Positions 18,265 to 27,955 of a stretch of DNA of 64,000 nt are shown piece by piece. The DNA comes from Mesorhizobium sp. WSM3626 (lineage in GTDB: Bacteria; Pseudomonadota; Alphaproteobacteria; Rhizobiales; Rhizobiaceae), in NCBI RefSeq assembly GCF_000513935.1, contig NZ_AZUY01000010.1:97037-161036 (forward strand), given 5' to 3'. A program made the translations under genes and the position numbers. The notes beneath the pieces were generated by a model. That model was given only the letters and a program-made list of their open reading frames with translations, was not told the DNA's origin and did no database searches. Every line of letters starts with the position of its first letter. Position 1 is the first letter of the stretch.

Positions 18265-18349
18265 ATCTGTATCGCGATAAACAATATCGCGATACAGATA
18301 TCGCTAGCGCAGCTTGATCCCCATGTCTACAAAAATATGTATCGCGATA
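18265..18349. promoter_or_regulatory. Operator array with three TGTATCGCGATA half-sites
   Basis: ATCTGTATCGCGATA (18265-18279) and its exact inverse (18285-18299) flank the five bases AACAA. A third copy of TGTATCGCGATA lies at 18338-18349. All sit in the 153-base gap between the divergent hydrolase and OhrR-like genes. They are almost certainly the regulator's binding sites; one site per promoter would repress both directions. Confidence 0.75.
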
Positions 18350-18400
18350 TCATTTTTCGTAGTACATATTTTAGGCGTTTAATCGGCAAGGGAATGCGTC

Positions 18401-18829
18401 GTGCCTCTCCCATTGGACAATCAGCTGTGCTTCACGCTCTACGCCACCAGCATGGCGATCAATCGCACCTACAAGCCGATGCTGGACGGGATGGGCATCA
18501 CCTATCCGCAATATCTCGTGCTCAACGCGCTGGGCGAGGCCGACGGCATGTCGGTCGGCACGATCGCGCACAGGCTCGCTCTGGAATCGAGCACGGTCAC
18601 GCCGCTGGTCAAGCGCATGGAACAATCCGGCCTGGTGACCCGCCGGCGCAGCCAGACCGACGAGCGCCAGGTACAGGTCGACCTGACATCAGCCGGCCGC
18701 AAGCTGCTCGTCCAGTGCAATTGCCTGAACGAGACCCTGGTTGAGCGCTCGGGCATGACGCTGGCCGAGCTCGACGCCCTGAACCGGCAGGTCCAGGCAC
18801 TGCGCGATGCCTTGAGCGGCGACCGTTAA
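18401..18829 (+). CDS. OhrR-like MarR-family redox regulator
   Basis: A 142-residue MarR-type protein. The N-terminus PLDNQLCFTLYATSMAINRTYKPMLDGMGITYPQYLVLNALGE is that of OhrR, with the peroxide-sensing cysteine at residue 10. The DNA-binding helices (SVGTIAHRLALESSTVTPLVKRMEQSGLV) and wing (RRRSQTDERQVQVDLTSAG) follow. Translation starts with GTG at 18401, with AAGGGA eight bases upstream. Additional cysteines lie in VQCNCLN. No ohr peroxidase is visible next to it; the divergent alpha/beta hydrolase is the likely target. Confidence 0.85.
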   Translation: MPLPLDNQLCFTLYATSMAINRTYKPMLDGMGITYPQYLVLNALGEADGMSVGTIAHRLALESSTVTPLVKRMEQSGLVTRRRSQTDERQVQVDLTSAGRKLLVQCNCLNETLVERSGMTLAELDALNRQVQALRDALSGDR

Positions 18830-19065
18830 CGACGGCCTTCCCACCTCCGCTTGCACGCCTGCCCGCCTTCCGCTATAGAGCCGCCACCCGCGTAGACACC
18901 CTTGGAGGCAACGCGGCGGAAGGCTGCCTTCCCCTTGTGATCCCGAACAAAGATCCGCTCGCTGCGGTTTCCGGCATTCGGGCATCGAGGTCTGGCGGCT
19001 TTCGACGTTTACGGCCTGGCACATCGCCAACCGTAGGCGCTCCATAACACGCGAAAGGAAAAGCC

Positions 19066-19707
19066 ATGAGCCACGATACTTACGAGCTCAAGGCCGAAGC
19101 GCGCGAACAGGTCGGTAAGGGGTCCGCCCGTGCAGTTCGCCGCAACGGTAAAGTGCCTGCAGTAATCTACGGTGACAGACAGCCTCCCCTGGCGATCGCG
19201 CTCACCTACAAGGACATCTACTACAAGATCCATGGCGGCGGGTTCCTGACCACGGTCGCCACGATCGATGTCGACGGCAAGAAGATCCAGGTCCTGCCGA
19301 AGGACTTCCAGCTCGACCCGGTCAAGGATTTCCCTGTCCATGTCGACTTCCTGCGCATCGGCAAGGACACCGAAGTCAACGTCGACGTTCCCGTGCACTT
19401 CATCAATGAAGACAAGTCGCCCGGCATCAAGCGCGGCGGCGTGCTCAACATCGTGCGTCACGAAGTCGAGTTCCACTGCCCGGCCAATGCGATCCCGGAA
19501 TTCATCACCGTCGATCTCACCGGTGCCGACATCGGCGATTCGATCCACATCTCGGCGGTCAAGCTGCCGGCTGGCGTCAAGCCGGTCATCTCCGACCGCG
19601 ACTTCACCATCGCGACCGTTGCCGGTTCGTCGGCGATGAAGCCGGAGACGGAAGAGACGGTTGAGGTTGCGGCTCCCGAAGCGGCTCCCGCCGCCGAAGA
19701 GAAGTAA
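19066..19707 (+). CDS. rplY: 50S ribosomal protein L25, long (Ctc/TL5) form
   Basis: A 213-residue L25 with the 5S-rRNA-binding N-terminal domain ([31 protein letters not shown]) and the C-terminal TL5 domain ([35 protein letters not shown]). The acidic Glu/Ala tail is common in alphaproteobacteria. AAGGAAAAGCC precedes the ATG. The next gene is pth, 24 bases downstream, and then ychF: a conserved translation-related group. Confidence 0.95.
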   Translation: MSHDTYELKAEAREQVGKGSARAVRRNGKVPAVIYGDRQPPLAIALTYKDIYYKIHGGGFLTTVATIDVDGKKIQVLPKDFQLDPVKDFPVHVDFLRIGKDTEVNVDVPVHFINEDKSPGIKRGGVLNIVRHEVEFHCPANAIPEFITVDLTGADIGDSIHISAVKLPAGVKPVISDRDFTIATVAGSSAMKPETEETVEVAAPEAAPAAEEK

Positions 19708-19731
19708 CTCTTTTCACGCCCGGAGGCGACG

Positions 19732-20472
19732 ATGCTTGTCTTTGCAGGCCTCGGCAATCCGGGCGCGAAATACGCTGAAAACCGGCACAATGTCGGCTTC
19801 ATGGCGGCGGACGCTATCGCCCGCCGCCACTCCTTTTCGCCCTGGTCGAAGAAGTTCCAGGGACTGATTTCCGAAGGCACGCTCGGCGGCGAAAAGATTA
19901 TCCTGATCAAGCCGCAGACCTTCATGAACCTGTCCGGCCAGTCCGTCGGCGAAGCGCTGCGCTTCTACAAGCTCGACCTTTCCGCCCTCACCGTCTTCTA
20001 TGACGAGATCGATCTTGCCGAAGGCAAGCTGCGTATCAAGACCGGCGGTGGCGCCGGCGGCCACAACGGCATCCGCTCGATCGACGGCCATGTCGGCAAC
20101 GCCTATCGGCGCGTGCGCATCGGCGTCGGCCATCCCGGCGTCAAGGAAATGGTCCAGCATCATGTGCTCGGCGACTTCGCCAAGACCGACCGCGACTGGC
20201 TCGACCCGCTGCTCGACGCGATCGCCGACAATGCGGCGATGATCGTCAAGGGCGACGAGTCCGGCTTCATGAACAAGGCCGCCCTTGCCGTCCAGGGTAA
20301 GGCAGGCGTCGAACCGGAAAAGCCGGCGCAGAAGCAGTCGAGCCCGAAACAGCAAAGCCCGAAACAGCAAAGCCATGTCCGCCAGGCCCGCCCCCAGCAG
20401 GCGCCCGCCAAACTGCCCGAGACCGGCCCGATGGCCGCCATGCTGAAGAAACTCTTCGGCAACAAGGACTGA
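19732..20472 (+). CDS. pth: Peptidyl-tRNA hydrolase
   Basis: A 246-residue enzyme recycling tRNA from prematurely released peptidyl-tRNA. The core (residues 1-190) has [22 protein letters not shown] with the catalytic histidine, FMNLSGQSV, and [33 protein letters not shown] 55-residue C-terminal tail rich in Gln, Lys and Pro contains two tandem SPKQQ units encoded by 15-bp direct repeats (20341-20370); such tails are common in Hyphomicrobiales. It is cotranscribed with rplY. Confidence 0.95.
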   Translation: MLVFAGLGNPGAKYAENRHNVGFMAADAIARRHSFSPWSKKFQGLISEGTLGGEKIILIKPQTFMNLSGQSVGEALRFYKLDLSALTVFYDEIDLAEGKLRIKTGGGAGGHNGIRSIDGHVGNAYRRVRIGVGHPGVKEMVQHHVLGDFAKTDRDWLDPLLDAIADNAAMIVKGDESGFMNKAALAVQGKAGVEPEKPAQKQSSPKQQSPKQQSHVRQARPQQAPAKLPETGPMAAMLKKLFGNKD

Positions 20473-20570
20473 AGCGTAGGCGCATGTGGCCTTACAGGGC
20501 TTGACGTTGCTAACCCCTATCGCCCATAGCCCTCATCAAATTTCGCTTTTTCCCGATAGGACCGGACAAA

Positions 20571-21674
20571 ATGGGTTTCAAATGCGGCATCGTTGGCTTG
20601 CCCAATGTCGGCAAGTCGACGCTTTTCAACGCGCTGACGAGGACGGCCGCCGCGCAGGCCGCCAACTATCCCTTCTGCACCATAGAACCGAACACCGGCG
20701 AGGTGGCGGTGCCCGATCCGCGCCTGCAGAAGATCGCCGAGGTCGCCAAGTCGAAGGAGACCATCCCGACGCGCATCTCCTTCGTCGACATTGCCGGCCT
20801 GGTGCGCGGCGCCTCCAAGGGCGAAGGGCTGGGCAACCAGTTCCTCGCCAACATCCGCGAGGTCGACGCCATCGTGCATGTGCTGCGCTGCTTCGAGGAT
20901 GACGACATCACTCATGTCGAGGGCCGCATCGACCCTGTCGCCGACGCCGAGACGGTCGAGACCGAGCTTATGCTCGCCGACCTCGACAGCATCGAGCGCC
21001 GCATCGTCCAGATCCGCAAGCGCGCGGGCAGCAAGGACAAGGAAGCGACGACCATATTGCCGATGATGGAGGCGGCACTCGGGCTGCTGCAGGCCGGCAA
21101 GCCGACCCGCATCCTGCTCAACGGGATTTCGGCGGAGGACCTGCGCATCCTGCAGGGCCTGAACCTCTTGACCTCGCATCCCGTGCTCTATGTCTGCAAC
21201 GTCGCCGAGGCCGATGCCGCGACCGGCAACGAGCACACCAGGGCCGTGGAGAAGATGGCCACCGCGCAGGGCGCCGGCACCGTGGTGATCTCGGCCGCGA
21301 TCGAGGCCGAAGTCGCCCAGCTCTCGGACGAGGAAGAGATGGAGTTCCTGTCCTCGCTCGGGCTCGACGAGCCTGGCCTGAACAAGGTCATCCGCGCCGG
21401 CTACGACCTGTTGCATTTGATCACCTATTTCACCGCCGGGCCGAAGGAAACGCGCGCCTGGACCATCCACAAGGGCGACAAGGCCCCACAGGCCGCCGGC
21501 GTCATCCACACCGACTTCGAACGCGGCTTCATCCGCGCCCAGACCATCGCCTACAACGACTTCGTCACGCTGGGCGGCGAAGTGGCGGCCAAGGAAGCCG
21601 GCAAGGCACGCGATGAAGGCAAGGAATACGTCGTCCAGGACGGCGACGTCATGATGTTCAAGTTCAACACCTGA
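20571..21674 (+). CDS. ychF: Redox-regulated P-loop ATPase YchF/OLA1
   Basis: A 367-residue Obg-family NTPase that binds ribosomes and prefers ATP. The G1 loop [15 protein letters not shown], the switch region [41 protein letters not shown] and the C-terminal TGS domain ([35 protein letters not shown]) are canonical. It lies 98 bases after pth on the same strand. Confidence 0.95.
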   Translation: MGFKCGIVGLPNVGKSTLFNALTRTAAAQAANYPFCTIEPNTGEVAVPDPRLQKIAEVAKSKETIPTRISFVDIAGLVRGASKGEGLGNQFLANIREVDAIVHVLRCFEDDDITHVEGRIDPVADAETVETELMLADLDSIERRIVQIRKRAGSKDKEATTILPMMEAALGLLQAGKPTRILLNGISAEDLRILQGLNLLTSHPVLYVCNVAEADAATGNEHTRAVEKMATAQGAGTVVISAAIEAEVAQLSDEEEMEFLSSLGLDEPGLNKVIRAGYDLLHLITYFTAGPKETRAWTIHKGDKAPQAAGVIHTDFERGFIRAQTIAYNDFVTLGGEVAAKEAGKARDEGKEYVVQDGDVMMFKFNT

Positions 21675-21845
21675 GGAGGTCGCCATAGAGCGACCCGCCC
21701 CTCGGTTGGACGGCACCATCCCTGCCGCATCGTGGTTGCGGGCTGGGCTGGCTCAGCAGAAAGGGCTTGACCAAAAGCCGCCCGGCCTGCATCCGGGTTT
21801 GCCGATCCAAAGGGATCGCGCATTCTACAACCGGATTTGCAGACC

Positions 21846-22316
21846 ATGACCGGAAAGACATGGGCGTATGAGGACTTCGTCAAGGGGGCTTCGTTCGAGC
21901 TCGGCACCAAACAGGTGAGCGCGGCCGAGATCATCGAGTTCGCCAGCGAGTTCGACGCCCAGCCGATGCATCTCGACGAGGAAGCCGGCAAGGCCAGCAT
22001 TCTCGGTGGCCTCTCGGCTTCGGGGTGGCACACCTGCGCCATGTTCATGCGCATGCTATGCGATGCCTTCCTGCTGGACTCCACCTGCCAGGGCGCGCCC
22101 GGCGTCGATCAAGTCAAATGGAAGAAGCCGGTGCTCGCCGGCGATACGCTGCGGGGCAACCTCGTGGTTCTGGCCAGCCGCCTGTCGAAGTCGAAGCCGC
22201 AGCTCGGCTTCGTGACCATGCGCAGCGAACTCGTCAACCAGCGCGGCGAAAGCGTCTTCGAGCTTGAGAATTCCGTCATGTTCCTGACGCGTGATGCCGC
22301 GGGAAGCCTATCATGA
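21846..22316 (+). CDS. MaoC-family dehydratase, first of a pair
   Basis: A 156-residue hotdog-fold protein. FASEFDAQPMHLDEEAGKASILGGLSASGWHTCAMFMRML carries the Asp/His hydratase signature of MaoC-type (R)-enoyl-CoA hydratases. The ATG at 21846 is preferred to the TTG at 21837. It overlaps the second MaoC gene by four bases (ATGA), so the pair may form a heteromeric double-hotdog enzyme. The substrate is not defined by sequence. Confidence 0.87.
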   Translation: MTGKTWAYEDFVKGASFELGTKQVSAAEIIEFASEFDAQPMHLDEEAGKASILGGLSASGWHTCAMFMRMLCDAFLLDSTCQGAPGVDQVKWKKPVLAGDTLRGNLVVLASRLSKSKPQLGFVTMRSELVNQRGESVFELENSVMFLTRDAAGSLS

Positions 22317-22771
22317 CACTGGATGAATTCTTCCGCATCGGCACGTCCGTCACACTCGGTTCGCACACATTCGAACCCGAGGCGATCAAGGCGTTCGCCC
22401 GCAAATACGACCCGCAGATTTTTCATATCGACGAGGAGGCGGCGAGAAAGAGCGTGCTTGGCGGGCTCTGCGCCTCCGGCTGGCACACCGCGGCCACCTG
22501 GATGAAACTGAATCTGGAGACCCGCCTGGACGCCGAAGGCTGGGACGGCCCGGTGCCCGAATTCGGCCCCTCGCCCGGATTCAAGAACCTGAAATGGCTG
22601 AAGCCCGTCTACGCCGGGCAAACCATCACCTTCACGCGCACGGCGCTTTCCCACCGCCCCATCGCGTCCCGCCCCGGCTGGCGGTTGCTGGCGCTGCTCT
22701 GCGAGGCCTCCGATTCGACCGGCGGCAAGGTGCTGGAATTCGAAAGTGCGGTGCTGGTGAGGGTTGGGTGA
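22313..22771 (+). CDS. MaoC-family dehydratase, second of a pair
   Basis: A 152-residue homologue of the preceding protein with the same layout: TFEPEAIKAFARKYDPQIFHIDEEAARKSVLGGLCASGWHTAATWMKLNLE. The Asp-Pro-Gln-x-x-His signature is retained. Coupled translation with the upstream gene suggests a complex of the two paralogues, as in other tandem MaoC pairs acting on acyl-CoA intermediates. Confidence 0.87.
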   Translation: MTLDEFFRIGTSVTLGSHTFEPEAIKAFARKYDPQIFHIDEEAARKSVLGGLCASGWHTAATWMKLNLETRLDAEGWDGPVPEFGPSPGFKNLKWLKPVYAGQTITFTRTALSHRPIASRPGWRLLALLCEASDSTGGKVLEFESAVLVRVG

Positions 22772-22777
22772 GGCGTC

Positions 22778-22806
22778 TCTTCCTTTTCCCCTTATGGGAG
22801 AAGGAA
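22778..22806. repeat. Fragment of a dispersed palindromic repeat (CCTT...GGGAGAAGG)
   Basis: CTTCCTTTTCCCCTTATGGG followed by AGAAGG is a short hairpin closely related to the sequences at 49594-49619 and 63869-63896. It lies between the converging MaoC and apt genes and may act as a terminator. Confidence 0.55.
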
Positions 22807-22819
22807 CAGACTCGACCCC

Positions 22820-23365
22820 TCAATGTCCCTCGAAGCCGATCAGCGTCCGCACCGGCACGCCGAGCGCCTCGAGCTTGGCGCGCCCGCCCAGATCCGGCAG
22901 GTCGATGACAAAGCAGGCGGCGAGAATATCCGCCCCGATCTGGCGCAGCAGCTTGACCGCCGCTTCCGCCGTGCCGCCGGTGGCGATCAGATCATCGACC
23001 AGGATCACCTTCTCGCCGGGCGCGACGCCGTCCTTGTGCATTTCCATCTCGTCCAGCCCGTATTCCAGGCTGTAGGCGACGCGCACGGTCTCATAAGGCA
23101 GCTTGCCCTTCTTGCGGATCGGTACGAAGCCGGCCGAGAGCTGGTGGGCGACGGCGCCGCCCAGGATGAAGCCGCGCGCTTCGATGCCGGCGATCTTGTC
23201 GATCTTCTGCCCGGCATAGGGATGCACCAGCTCGTCGATGGCGCGGCGGAAAGCGCGTGCGTTGCCGAGCAGCGTGGTGATGTCGCGAAACAGGATGCCG
23301 GGCCTGGGATAGTCCGGGATGGTGCGGATCGACGCCAGTAGCGTGTCTTCGAGCGAGGATTTCAT
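22820..23365 (-). CDS. apt: Adenine phosphoribosyltransferase
   Basis: A 181-residue salvage enzyme converting adenine and PRPP to [57 protein letters not shown] and the PRPP loop [21 protein letters not shown] are all conserved. It follows the acid phosphatase and petABC genes on the same strand but has its own upstream gap with a terminator-like hairpin, so it is probably transcribed separately. Confidence 0.95.
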   Translation of the reverse strand: MKSSLEDTLLASIRTIPDYPRPGILFRDITTLLGNARAFRRAIDELVHPYAGQKIDKIAGIEARGFILGGAVAHQLSAGFVPIRKKGKLPYETVRVAYSLEYGLDEMEMHKDGVAPGEKVILVDDLIATGGTAEAAVKLLRQIGADILAACFVIDLPDLGGRAKLEALGVPVRTLIGFEGH

Positions 23366-23542
23366 GAAGCGGCTCCGGATGATCCAGCTGACAGAAGCGA
23401 AACGGCGCGGGGCCGATCGTAACCCGGCGCGACCGACAACGGCTAGCGCGATGTGACGGTCGAGACAAGCGCATCCGGCAAAGGATTTGGCGGCAAATGC
23501 CAGGCAATTTCCTTGCCGTGGGCGCAGGCCCTGGCCGACACG

Positions 23543-23566
23543 AAAAGGGGCGCCCGAAGGCGCCCC
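23543..23566 (-). terminator. Terminator after the acid phosphatase gene
   Basis: GGGGCGCC at 23547-23554 pairs with GGCGCCCC at 23559-23566. On the minus strand the loop is TTCG and four T residues follow, 28 bases after the phosphatase stop codon. Confidence 0.85.
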
Positions 23567-23593
23567 GCTCGAACAGATGGCTATCCGCCAGTC

Positions 23594-24289
23594 TTACATG
23601 CCGAGATCGGAACGAAGCTCCGCCCTGGCCACTTCGTACTCGGCCTTGAAGTCATCGCGGTTGAGCAGGACCGCGGCGATGACGCTGCCGGAAATCTTGC
23701 CCATCTCGACGTCCGACGGATAGTGGATGCCGCCGACGATGCGGTTATGGGCGAACTCGGCCGCGCGCGCCATGATCTGGGCACGCCTTTCCGGAACCAT
23801 GTCGGACAGGATGATGCCCATCATCGTGCCGACGGTCGCATGGCCCGACGGCCAGGAACCGGAGCTCGACAGCTTCACCACCGGCTTCACGAGGTCGCTG
23901 AGCTGGTGCGGACGCGGGCGCTTCCAGACGTCCTTCGCCGGATCGACGACGGCGCCTTCGGTCTCCACCACGCGATCGAAGAAGGCGCTGAATTTCGGCA
24001 GCTTGTCCTTGTTGAAATTCGGTCCCATGACGTCGGCGAAACGCCAGACGTTTTCCTCGGCATCGGCGATGGCGCGGGCTTCCATTTCAGGTGTGCGCGT
24101 GACTTGCATGGTCAGCACCTCGCCAAGCTCGGCCTTGGTCTCGGCCGAATCATTTGCTGGCGGCGGCGGCAGGATCATCGTCAGGTCGACGTCCTTGTTG
24201 GTGATGAAGGGCTTTGCGTCTTCGGCGCGGGCCGTGGAACCAACGACGAGCAGCAGCAGGCCTGCCGCTAGCGGTGCGTATCTTTTCAT
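23594..24289 (-). CDS. Class A non-specific acid phosphatase (PhoN/PAP2 type), exported
   Basis: A 231-residue periplasmic phosphatase with a signal peptide (cleavage near TARA-ED). The three-part PAP2 signature is complete: Lys119 and Arg126-Pro in KDVWKRPRP, Ser-Gly-His150 in WPSGHAT, and Arg183/His189/Asp193 in HNRIVGGIHYPSD, where the usual SR is NR. It hydrolyses phosphomonoesters via a phosphohistidine. It is expressed from its own promoter downstream of petC, with terminators on both sides. Confidence 0.9.
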   Translation of the reverse strand: MKRYAPLAAGLLLLVVGSTARAEDAKPFITNKDVDLTMILPPPPANDSAETKAELGEVLTMQVTRTPEMEARAIADAEENVWRFADVMGPNFNKDKLPKFSAFFDRVVETEGAVVDPAKDVWKRPRPHQLSDLVKPVVKLSSSGSWPSGHATVGTMMGIILSDMVPERRAQIMARAAEFAHNRIVGGIHYPSDVEMGKISGSVIAAVLLNRDDFKAEYEVARAELRSDLGM

Positions 24290-24388
24290 GGGCGTGATCC
24301 TTTGATGAGAGCGCCGCAGGATCGCGATGTGTGGTGACGGCTATGTGACACCGCCGAGACGTGGCGGCGCAATCCACCCCAAAAGCGG

Positions 24389-24414
24389 AAAAGGACGCCT
24401 CGCGGCGCCCTTTT
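24389..24414 (-). terminator. Terminator after petC
   Basis: AAAAGGACGCC (from 24389) pairs with GGCGCCCTTTT (ending 24414), one mismatch. It lies just after the petC stop codon and has T-runs on both strands. Confidence 0.75.
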
Positions 24415-24435
24415 CTGGAATTTCTGCGGCATCGC

Positions 24436-25308
24436 TCAATGCGCGACGGCTTCCCACACCTTGCGCTTGGTCATGTAGACCAGGGCGCCGAACAGAAGCA
24501 GGAACACCAGCACGCGGAAGCCCATCTTCTTGCGGTCTTCCATGTGCGGCTCGGCCGCCCATGTCAGGAAGGCAGCCACGTCGCGGGAATACTGGTCGAT
24601 GGTCTGCGGCGAGCCGTCGTCATAGGTCACCTGGCCGTCGGAAAGCGGCTTGGGCATCTTCAGCGACACGCCCGACATGAAATACGGGTTGTAGTGCGTG
24701 CCTTCCGGGATGACCATTCCGGCCGGGGGCGTCTGGTCATAGCCGGTCAGCAGCGAATGGATGTAGTCGGGACCACCGGCATCATACTGGGTGAAGATGT
24801 CGAAGACGAACTGCGGGAAGCCGCGCTCGACGCCGCGCGCCTTGGCCAGCAGCGACATGTCCGGCGGCGCCGCGCCGCCATTGGAGGCAGCGGCGGCTTC
24901 CTCATTGGCGAACGGCGCCGGGAAATGATCGGACGGCTTGCCGGGACGGTCGAACATGTCCCCGGCATCGTTGGGACCGTCGTGGATGGTGTATTCGGCT
25001 GACAGCGTCTTGATCTGCGCGTCGCTATAGCCGAGGTCCGACAGCGTGCGGAACGCCACCAGGTTCATCGAATGGCAGGCCGAGCAGACCTCCTTGTAGA
25101 CCTTCAGGCCGCGCTGCAGCTGCGCCTTGTCATAGGTGCCTAACGGGCCGGTGAAGCTCCAGCTCATTTCCTTCGGCTCGTTGATCGGGAAATGCGTCGG
25201 TGCCGCCGCGTTGTGGGCCTCTTCGGCCGCGAACGCCCAAGTGCCTGCTACTCCGGTGCCGGCGGCCACAAGGCCGATCAGCGCCAGCGAGGTGAGAATC
25301 TTCTTCAT
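24436..25308 (-). CDS. petC: Cytochrome c1 of the bc1 complex
   Basis: A 290-residue protein with an N-terminal signal peptide (ALIGLVAAGTGVAGTWAFA-A), the haem-binding CSACHSM near residues 77-81, the typical FRTLSDLGYSD, the axial methionine region GTHYNPYFMSGVSLKMPKPL, and a C-terminal anchor (FRVLVFLLLFGALVYMTKRKVW). It transfers electrons from the Rieske protein to soluble or membrane cytochrome c. It is the third gene of petABC; cytochrome b and c1 are separate genes and not fused as FbcH. Confidence 0.95.
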   Translation of the reverse strand: MKKILTSLALIGLVAAGTGVAGTWAFAAEEAHNAAAPTHFPINEPKEMSWSFTGPLGTYDKAQLQRGLKVYKEVCSACHSMNLVAFRTLSDLGYSDAQIKTLSAEYTIHDGPNDAGDMFDRPGKPSDHFPAPFANEEAAAASNGGAAPPDMSLLAKARGVERGFPQFVFDIFTQYDAGGPDYIHSLLTGYDQTPPAGMVIPEGTHYNPYFMSGVSLKMPKPLSDGQVTYDDGSPQTIDQYSRDVAAFLTWAAEPHMEDRKKMGFRVLVFLLLFGALVYMTKRKVWEAVAH

Positions 25309-25335
25309 GCCAAATCCCCTTAGATTCTCTACCGC

Positions 25336-26637
25336 TCAGCCCTTGGTCTCAGGTGCTGCGGTGGCGCCCACCGGATGTCCGCTGCCACCCTTGTTCTTTT
25401 CCAGCACCGCCTCGGTGATCGAGTTCGGCAGCCTGCGCGGTGTCTCGATCAGGCCAAGAACCGGCAGGATGATGAGAAAGAAGGCGAAGTAGAACAGCGT
25501 CGCCATTTGCGCCATGAACACATAGCTGCCTTCCGCCGGCTGCGAGCCCAGCCAGCCCAGCAGGACGGCATCGGCCACGAACAGCCAGAAGAACAGCTTG
25601 TACCAGGGCCGGTAGACCGCCGAGCGCACCTTGGACGTATCGAGCCACGGCACCAGGAACAGCATGACGATGGCGCCGAACATGCACAGCACGCCGCCGA
25701 GCTTGGAATTGATCGGCCCGACATTGAAGGTGATGGCGCGCAGGATCGCGTAGAACGGCAGGAAGTACCATTCCGGGACGATATGGGCCGGAGTCTTCAG
25801 CGGGTTGGCGACCGTGTAGTTGTCCGGATGGCCGAGGTAGTTCGGCAGGTAGAAGACGAAATAGGCGAAGACGAACAGGAACACGATCATGCCGAACGCG
25901 TCCTTGATGGTCGCGTAGGGGGTGAAGGCGACGGTGTCGGTCTTCGATTTGACCTCGATGCCGGTCGGGTTCGACTGGCCGACGACGTGCAGGGCCCAGA
26001 CGTGCAGCACCACGACGCCGGCGATCATGAACGGCAGCAGGTAATGCAGCGCGAAGAAGCGGTTCAGCGTCGGATTGTCGACGGCGAAGCCGCCGAGCAG
26101 CAGCTGCTGGATCCAGTCGCCGACCAGCGGAATGGCGCTGAAGAAGCCGGTGATGACGGTGGCGCCCCAGAAGCTCATCTGCCCCCATGGCAGCACATAG
26201 CCCATGAAGCCGGTCGCCATCATCAGAAGGTAGATGATGCAGCCGAGGATCCACAGAAGTTCGCGCGGCGCCTTGTAGGAGCCGTAATAAAGACCGCGGA
26301 AGATGTGCAGGTAGACGGCGATGAAGAAGAACGAGGCGCCGTTGGCATGCATGTAGCGCAACAGCCATCCCGAATTCACGTCGCGCATGATCTTCTCGAC
26401 CGAACCGAAGGCGAGATTGGTGTCGGCCGTATAGTGCATGGCCAGCACGATGCCGGTCAGGATCTGCGCCACCAGCATGATCGCCAGGATGCCGCCGAAG
26501 GTCCACATATAGTTCAGGTTGCGCGGCACCGGATAGGCGATGAAGCTGTCATAGACCATCCTGGGCAGCGGCATGCGGGCGTCGAACCAGCGTTCGATAC
26601 CGGTCTTCGGCGTATAGGTCGAGTGTCCCTCGCTCAT
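25336..26637 (-). CDS. petB: Cytochrome b of the bc1 complex
   Basis: A 433-residue protein with eight expected membrane helices. The haem-ligand helices contain [20 protein letters not shown] and [20 protein letters not shown], and the quinol-oxidation site signature is [16 protein letters not shown]. It oxidises ubiquinol and carries the two b haems. The start at 26637 is preceded by AGGGGA; the frame remains open to 26763, overlapping petA, but that extension is unrelated to cytochrome b. It lies 16 bases after petA. Confidence 0.95.
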   Translation of the reverse strand: MSEGHSTYTPKTGIERWFDARMPLPRMVYDSFIAYPVPRNLNYMWTFGGILAIMLVAQILTGIVLAMHYTADTNLAFGSVEKIMRDVNSGWLLRYMHANGASFFFIAVYLHIFRGLYYGSYKAPRELLWILGCIIYLLMMATGFMGYVLPWGQMSFWGATVITGFFSAIPLVGDWIQQLLLGGFAVDNPTLNRFFALHYLLPFMIAGVVVLHVWALHVVGQSNPTGIEVKSKTDTVAFTPYATIKDAFGMIVFLFVFAYFVFYLPNYLGHPDNYTVANPLKTPAHIVPEWYFLPFYAILRAITFNVGPINSKLGGVLCMFGAIVMLFLVPWLDTSKVRSAVYRPWYKLFFWLFVADAVLLGWLGSQPAEGSYVFMAQMATLFYFAFFLIILPVLGLIETPRRLPNSITEAVLEKNKGGSGHPVGATAAPETKG

Positions 26638-26653
26638 CGAAATATCCCCTGCC

Positions 26654-27214
26654 TCAACCGATAAGGAGTTTGGTGTCGGAAACGAACTTGAATACCGGAA
26701 TCGCCATGTTCTCCGGCGCCGGGCCTTTGCGGATGCGGCCGGCAGTGTCGTATTGCGAGCCATGGCACGGGCAGAACCAGCCGCCGAAATCGCCTTCCTG
26801 GCCGAGCGGAATACAGCCCAGATGGGTGCAGACCTGAACCATCACCATCCAGGCTTCCTTGCCGGGCGTGGTGCGGTTGGCGTCGGTCGCCGGCGCATCG
26901 GACGGCAAATTGGCGTTGCGCGCGATCGGATCCTTGAGATCGGAGAGGCTGGCGGCCTCGCCGTCCTTCATTTCCTTCTCGGTGCGGTTGCGCACCACGA
27001 CCGGCTTGCCGCGCCACTTGACGATCAGCGAGCTGCCAGGCGTCAGCGAGGAGACATCGACCTCGACCGAAGCGAGCGCCAGCGTCGAGGCGTCGGGGCG
27101 CATCTGGTCGATGAACGGCCAGGCGACGGCACCGGCGCCAACCACGGCGGCCATGCCGGTGGCGACGTAGAGAAAATCTCGACGGTTGGGATCGTGGATG
27201 TCGGTTGCGCTCAC
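26654..27214 (-). CDS. petA: Ubiquinol-cytochrome c reductase Rieske iron-sulfur subunit
   Basis: A 186-residue protein with a Tat-type N-terminal anchor ([25 protein letters not shown]), [15 protein letters not shown] typical of alphaproteobacteria, and the [2Fe-2S] ligands in CTHLGCIPL and CPCHGSQYD. The start is assigned to the GTG at 27214 ([13 protein letters not shown]), with AAGGA upstream; a TTG at 27271 would add 19 basic residues and has no ribosome site. It is the first gene of petABC, the respiratory complex III operon. Confidence 0.93.
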   Translation of the reverse strand: MSATDIHDPNRRDFLYVATGMAAVVGAGAVAWPFIDQMRPDASTLALASVEVDVSSLTPGSSLIVKWRGKPVVVRNRTEKEMKDGEAASLSDLKDPIARNANLPSDAPATDANRTTPGKEAWMVMVQVCTHLGCIPLGQEGDFGGWFCPCHGSQYDTAGRIRKGPAPENMAIPVFKFVSDTKLLIG

Positions 27215-27527
27215 GGGTGCCTGATCCTTTCGCCTCTTCCGCGCCGGTGGCCGAGCCTTGTCCCCGCTCAATCACGCCAACCCGACAGCGCATGGCGAAC
27301 AGGCTAGCGAATTCCTCCGGCATTTGGACTTCGGTTTATGCGTGAAGCCCGTTTTTGTCCAGACGGGTGAAGGCACAAGGGCAGATTGTCGCGGGGACGA
27401 AATACCCTGTCGCCGGGCGGGACGGCCAGGCGCGGCGAAAGGCGGCTAAACAGCCGGGAAACAACCGCAAATCCGATGCCTGGCTTCGCCTCGACACGGA
27501 GCATCGGCGTGATCTATCCTTGGCCGC

Positions 27528-27872
27528 ATGGCGCATGTCATCGATCGCGAGGAATGGGCTGTTCGTTCCAACCACTGGAAGGGCGAACTGCAATGCGGCG
27601 CCTACGGCTCGAACTCCTGCCTGATCTTCAACTACCTGCCCGACGTCGGCGGCGGCCCGCGGCTGCACGCTCATCCTTATGCGGAGATCTTCATCATCCG
27701 CCAGGGTACCGCCTTGTTCACGGTCGGCGACCAGGAAATCGAGGCCACCGCCGGTCAGATCGTCATCGTGCCGCCGCACACGCCGCACAAATTCACCAAT
27801 CTCGGCCCGGGTCCGCTGGAAACGACCGACATCCACGAGAACGGCAGCTTCATAACCGAATGGCTGGAGTGA
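27528..27872 (+). CDS. Small cupin-domain protein
   Basis: A 114-residue single cupin barrel. Motif 1 is GGGPRLHAHPYAEIFIIRQG, motif 2 GQIVIVPPHTPHKFTNLG, giving the usual His/His/Glu/His metal-binding set. Such proteins can be isomerases, dioxygenases or sensors; no substrate can be assigned. It is followed on the same strand by an epoxide-hydrolase-like gene, after an 83-base gap occupied by a large inverted repeat. Confidence 0.85.
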   Translation: MAHVIDREEWAVRSNHWKGELQCGAYGSNSCLIFNYLPDVGGGPRLHAHPYAEIFIIRQGTALFTVGDQEIEATAGQIVIVPPHTPHKFTNLGPGPLETTDIHENGSFITEWLE

Positions 27873-27883
27873 CCCCTGCATAG

Positions 27884-27948
27884 CCCTGGCGGCTTCCCGG
27901 TCGGCGCCTAGATCTACGGCATGGGAGCCAACCGGAAAGCCGCCAGGG
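27884..27948. repeat. 18-bp inverted repeat just upstream of the hydrolase start
   Basis: CCCTGGCGGCTTCCCGGT (27884-27901) pairs with ACCGGAAAGCCGCCAGGG (27931-27948), one G-T mismatch, around a 29-base loop. The right arm ends seven bases before the ATG at 27956, so in RNA the hairpin would abut the ribosome site. It could be a regulatory stem-loop or a terminator-like structure between cupin and hydrolase. Confidence 0.65.
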
Positions 27949-27955
27949 CCAGGAC

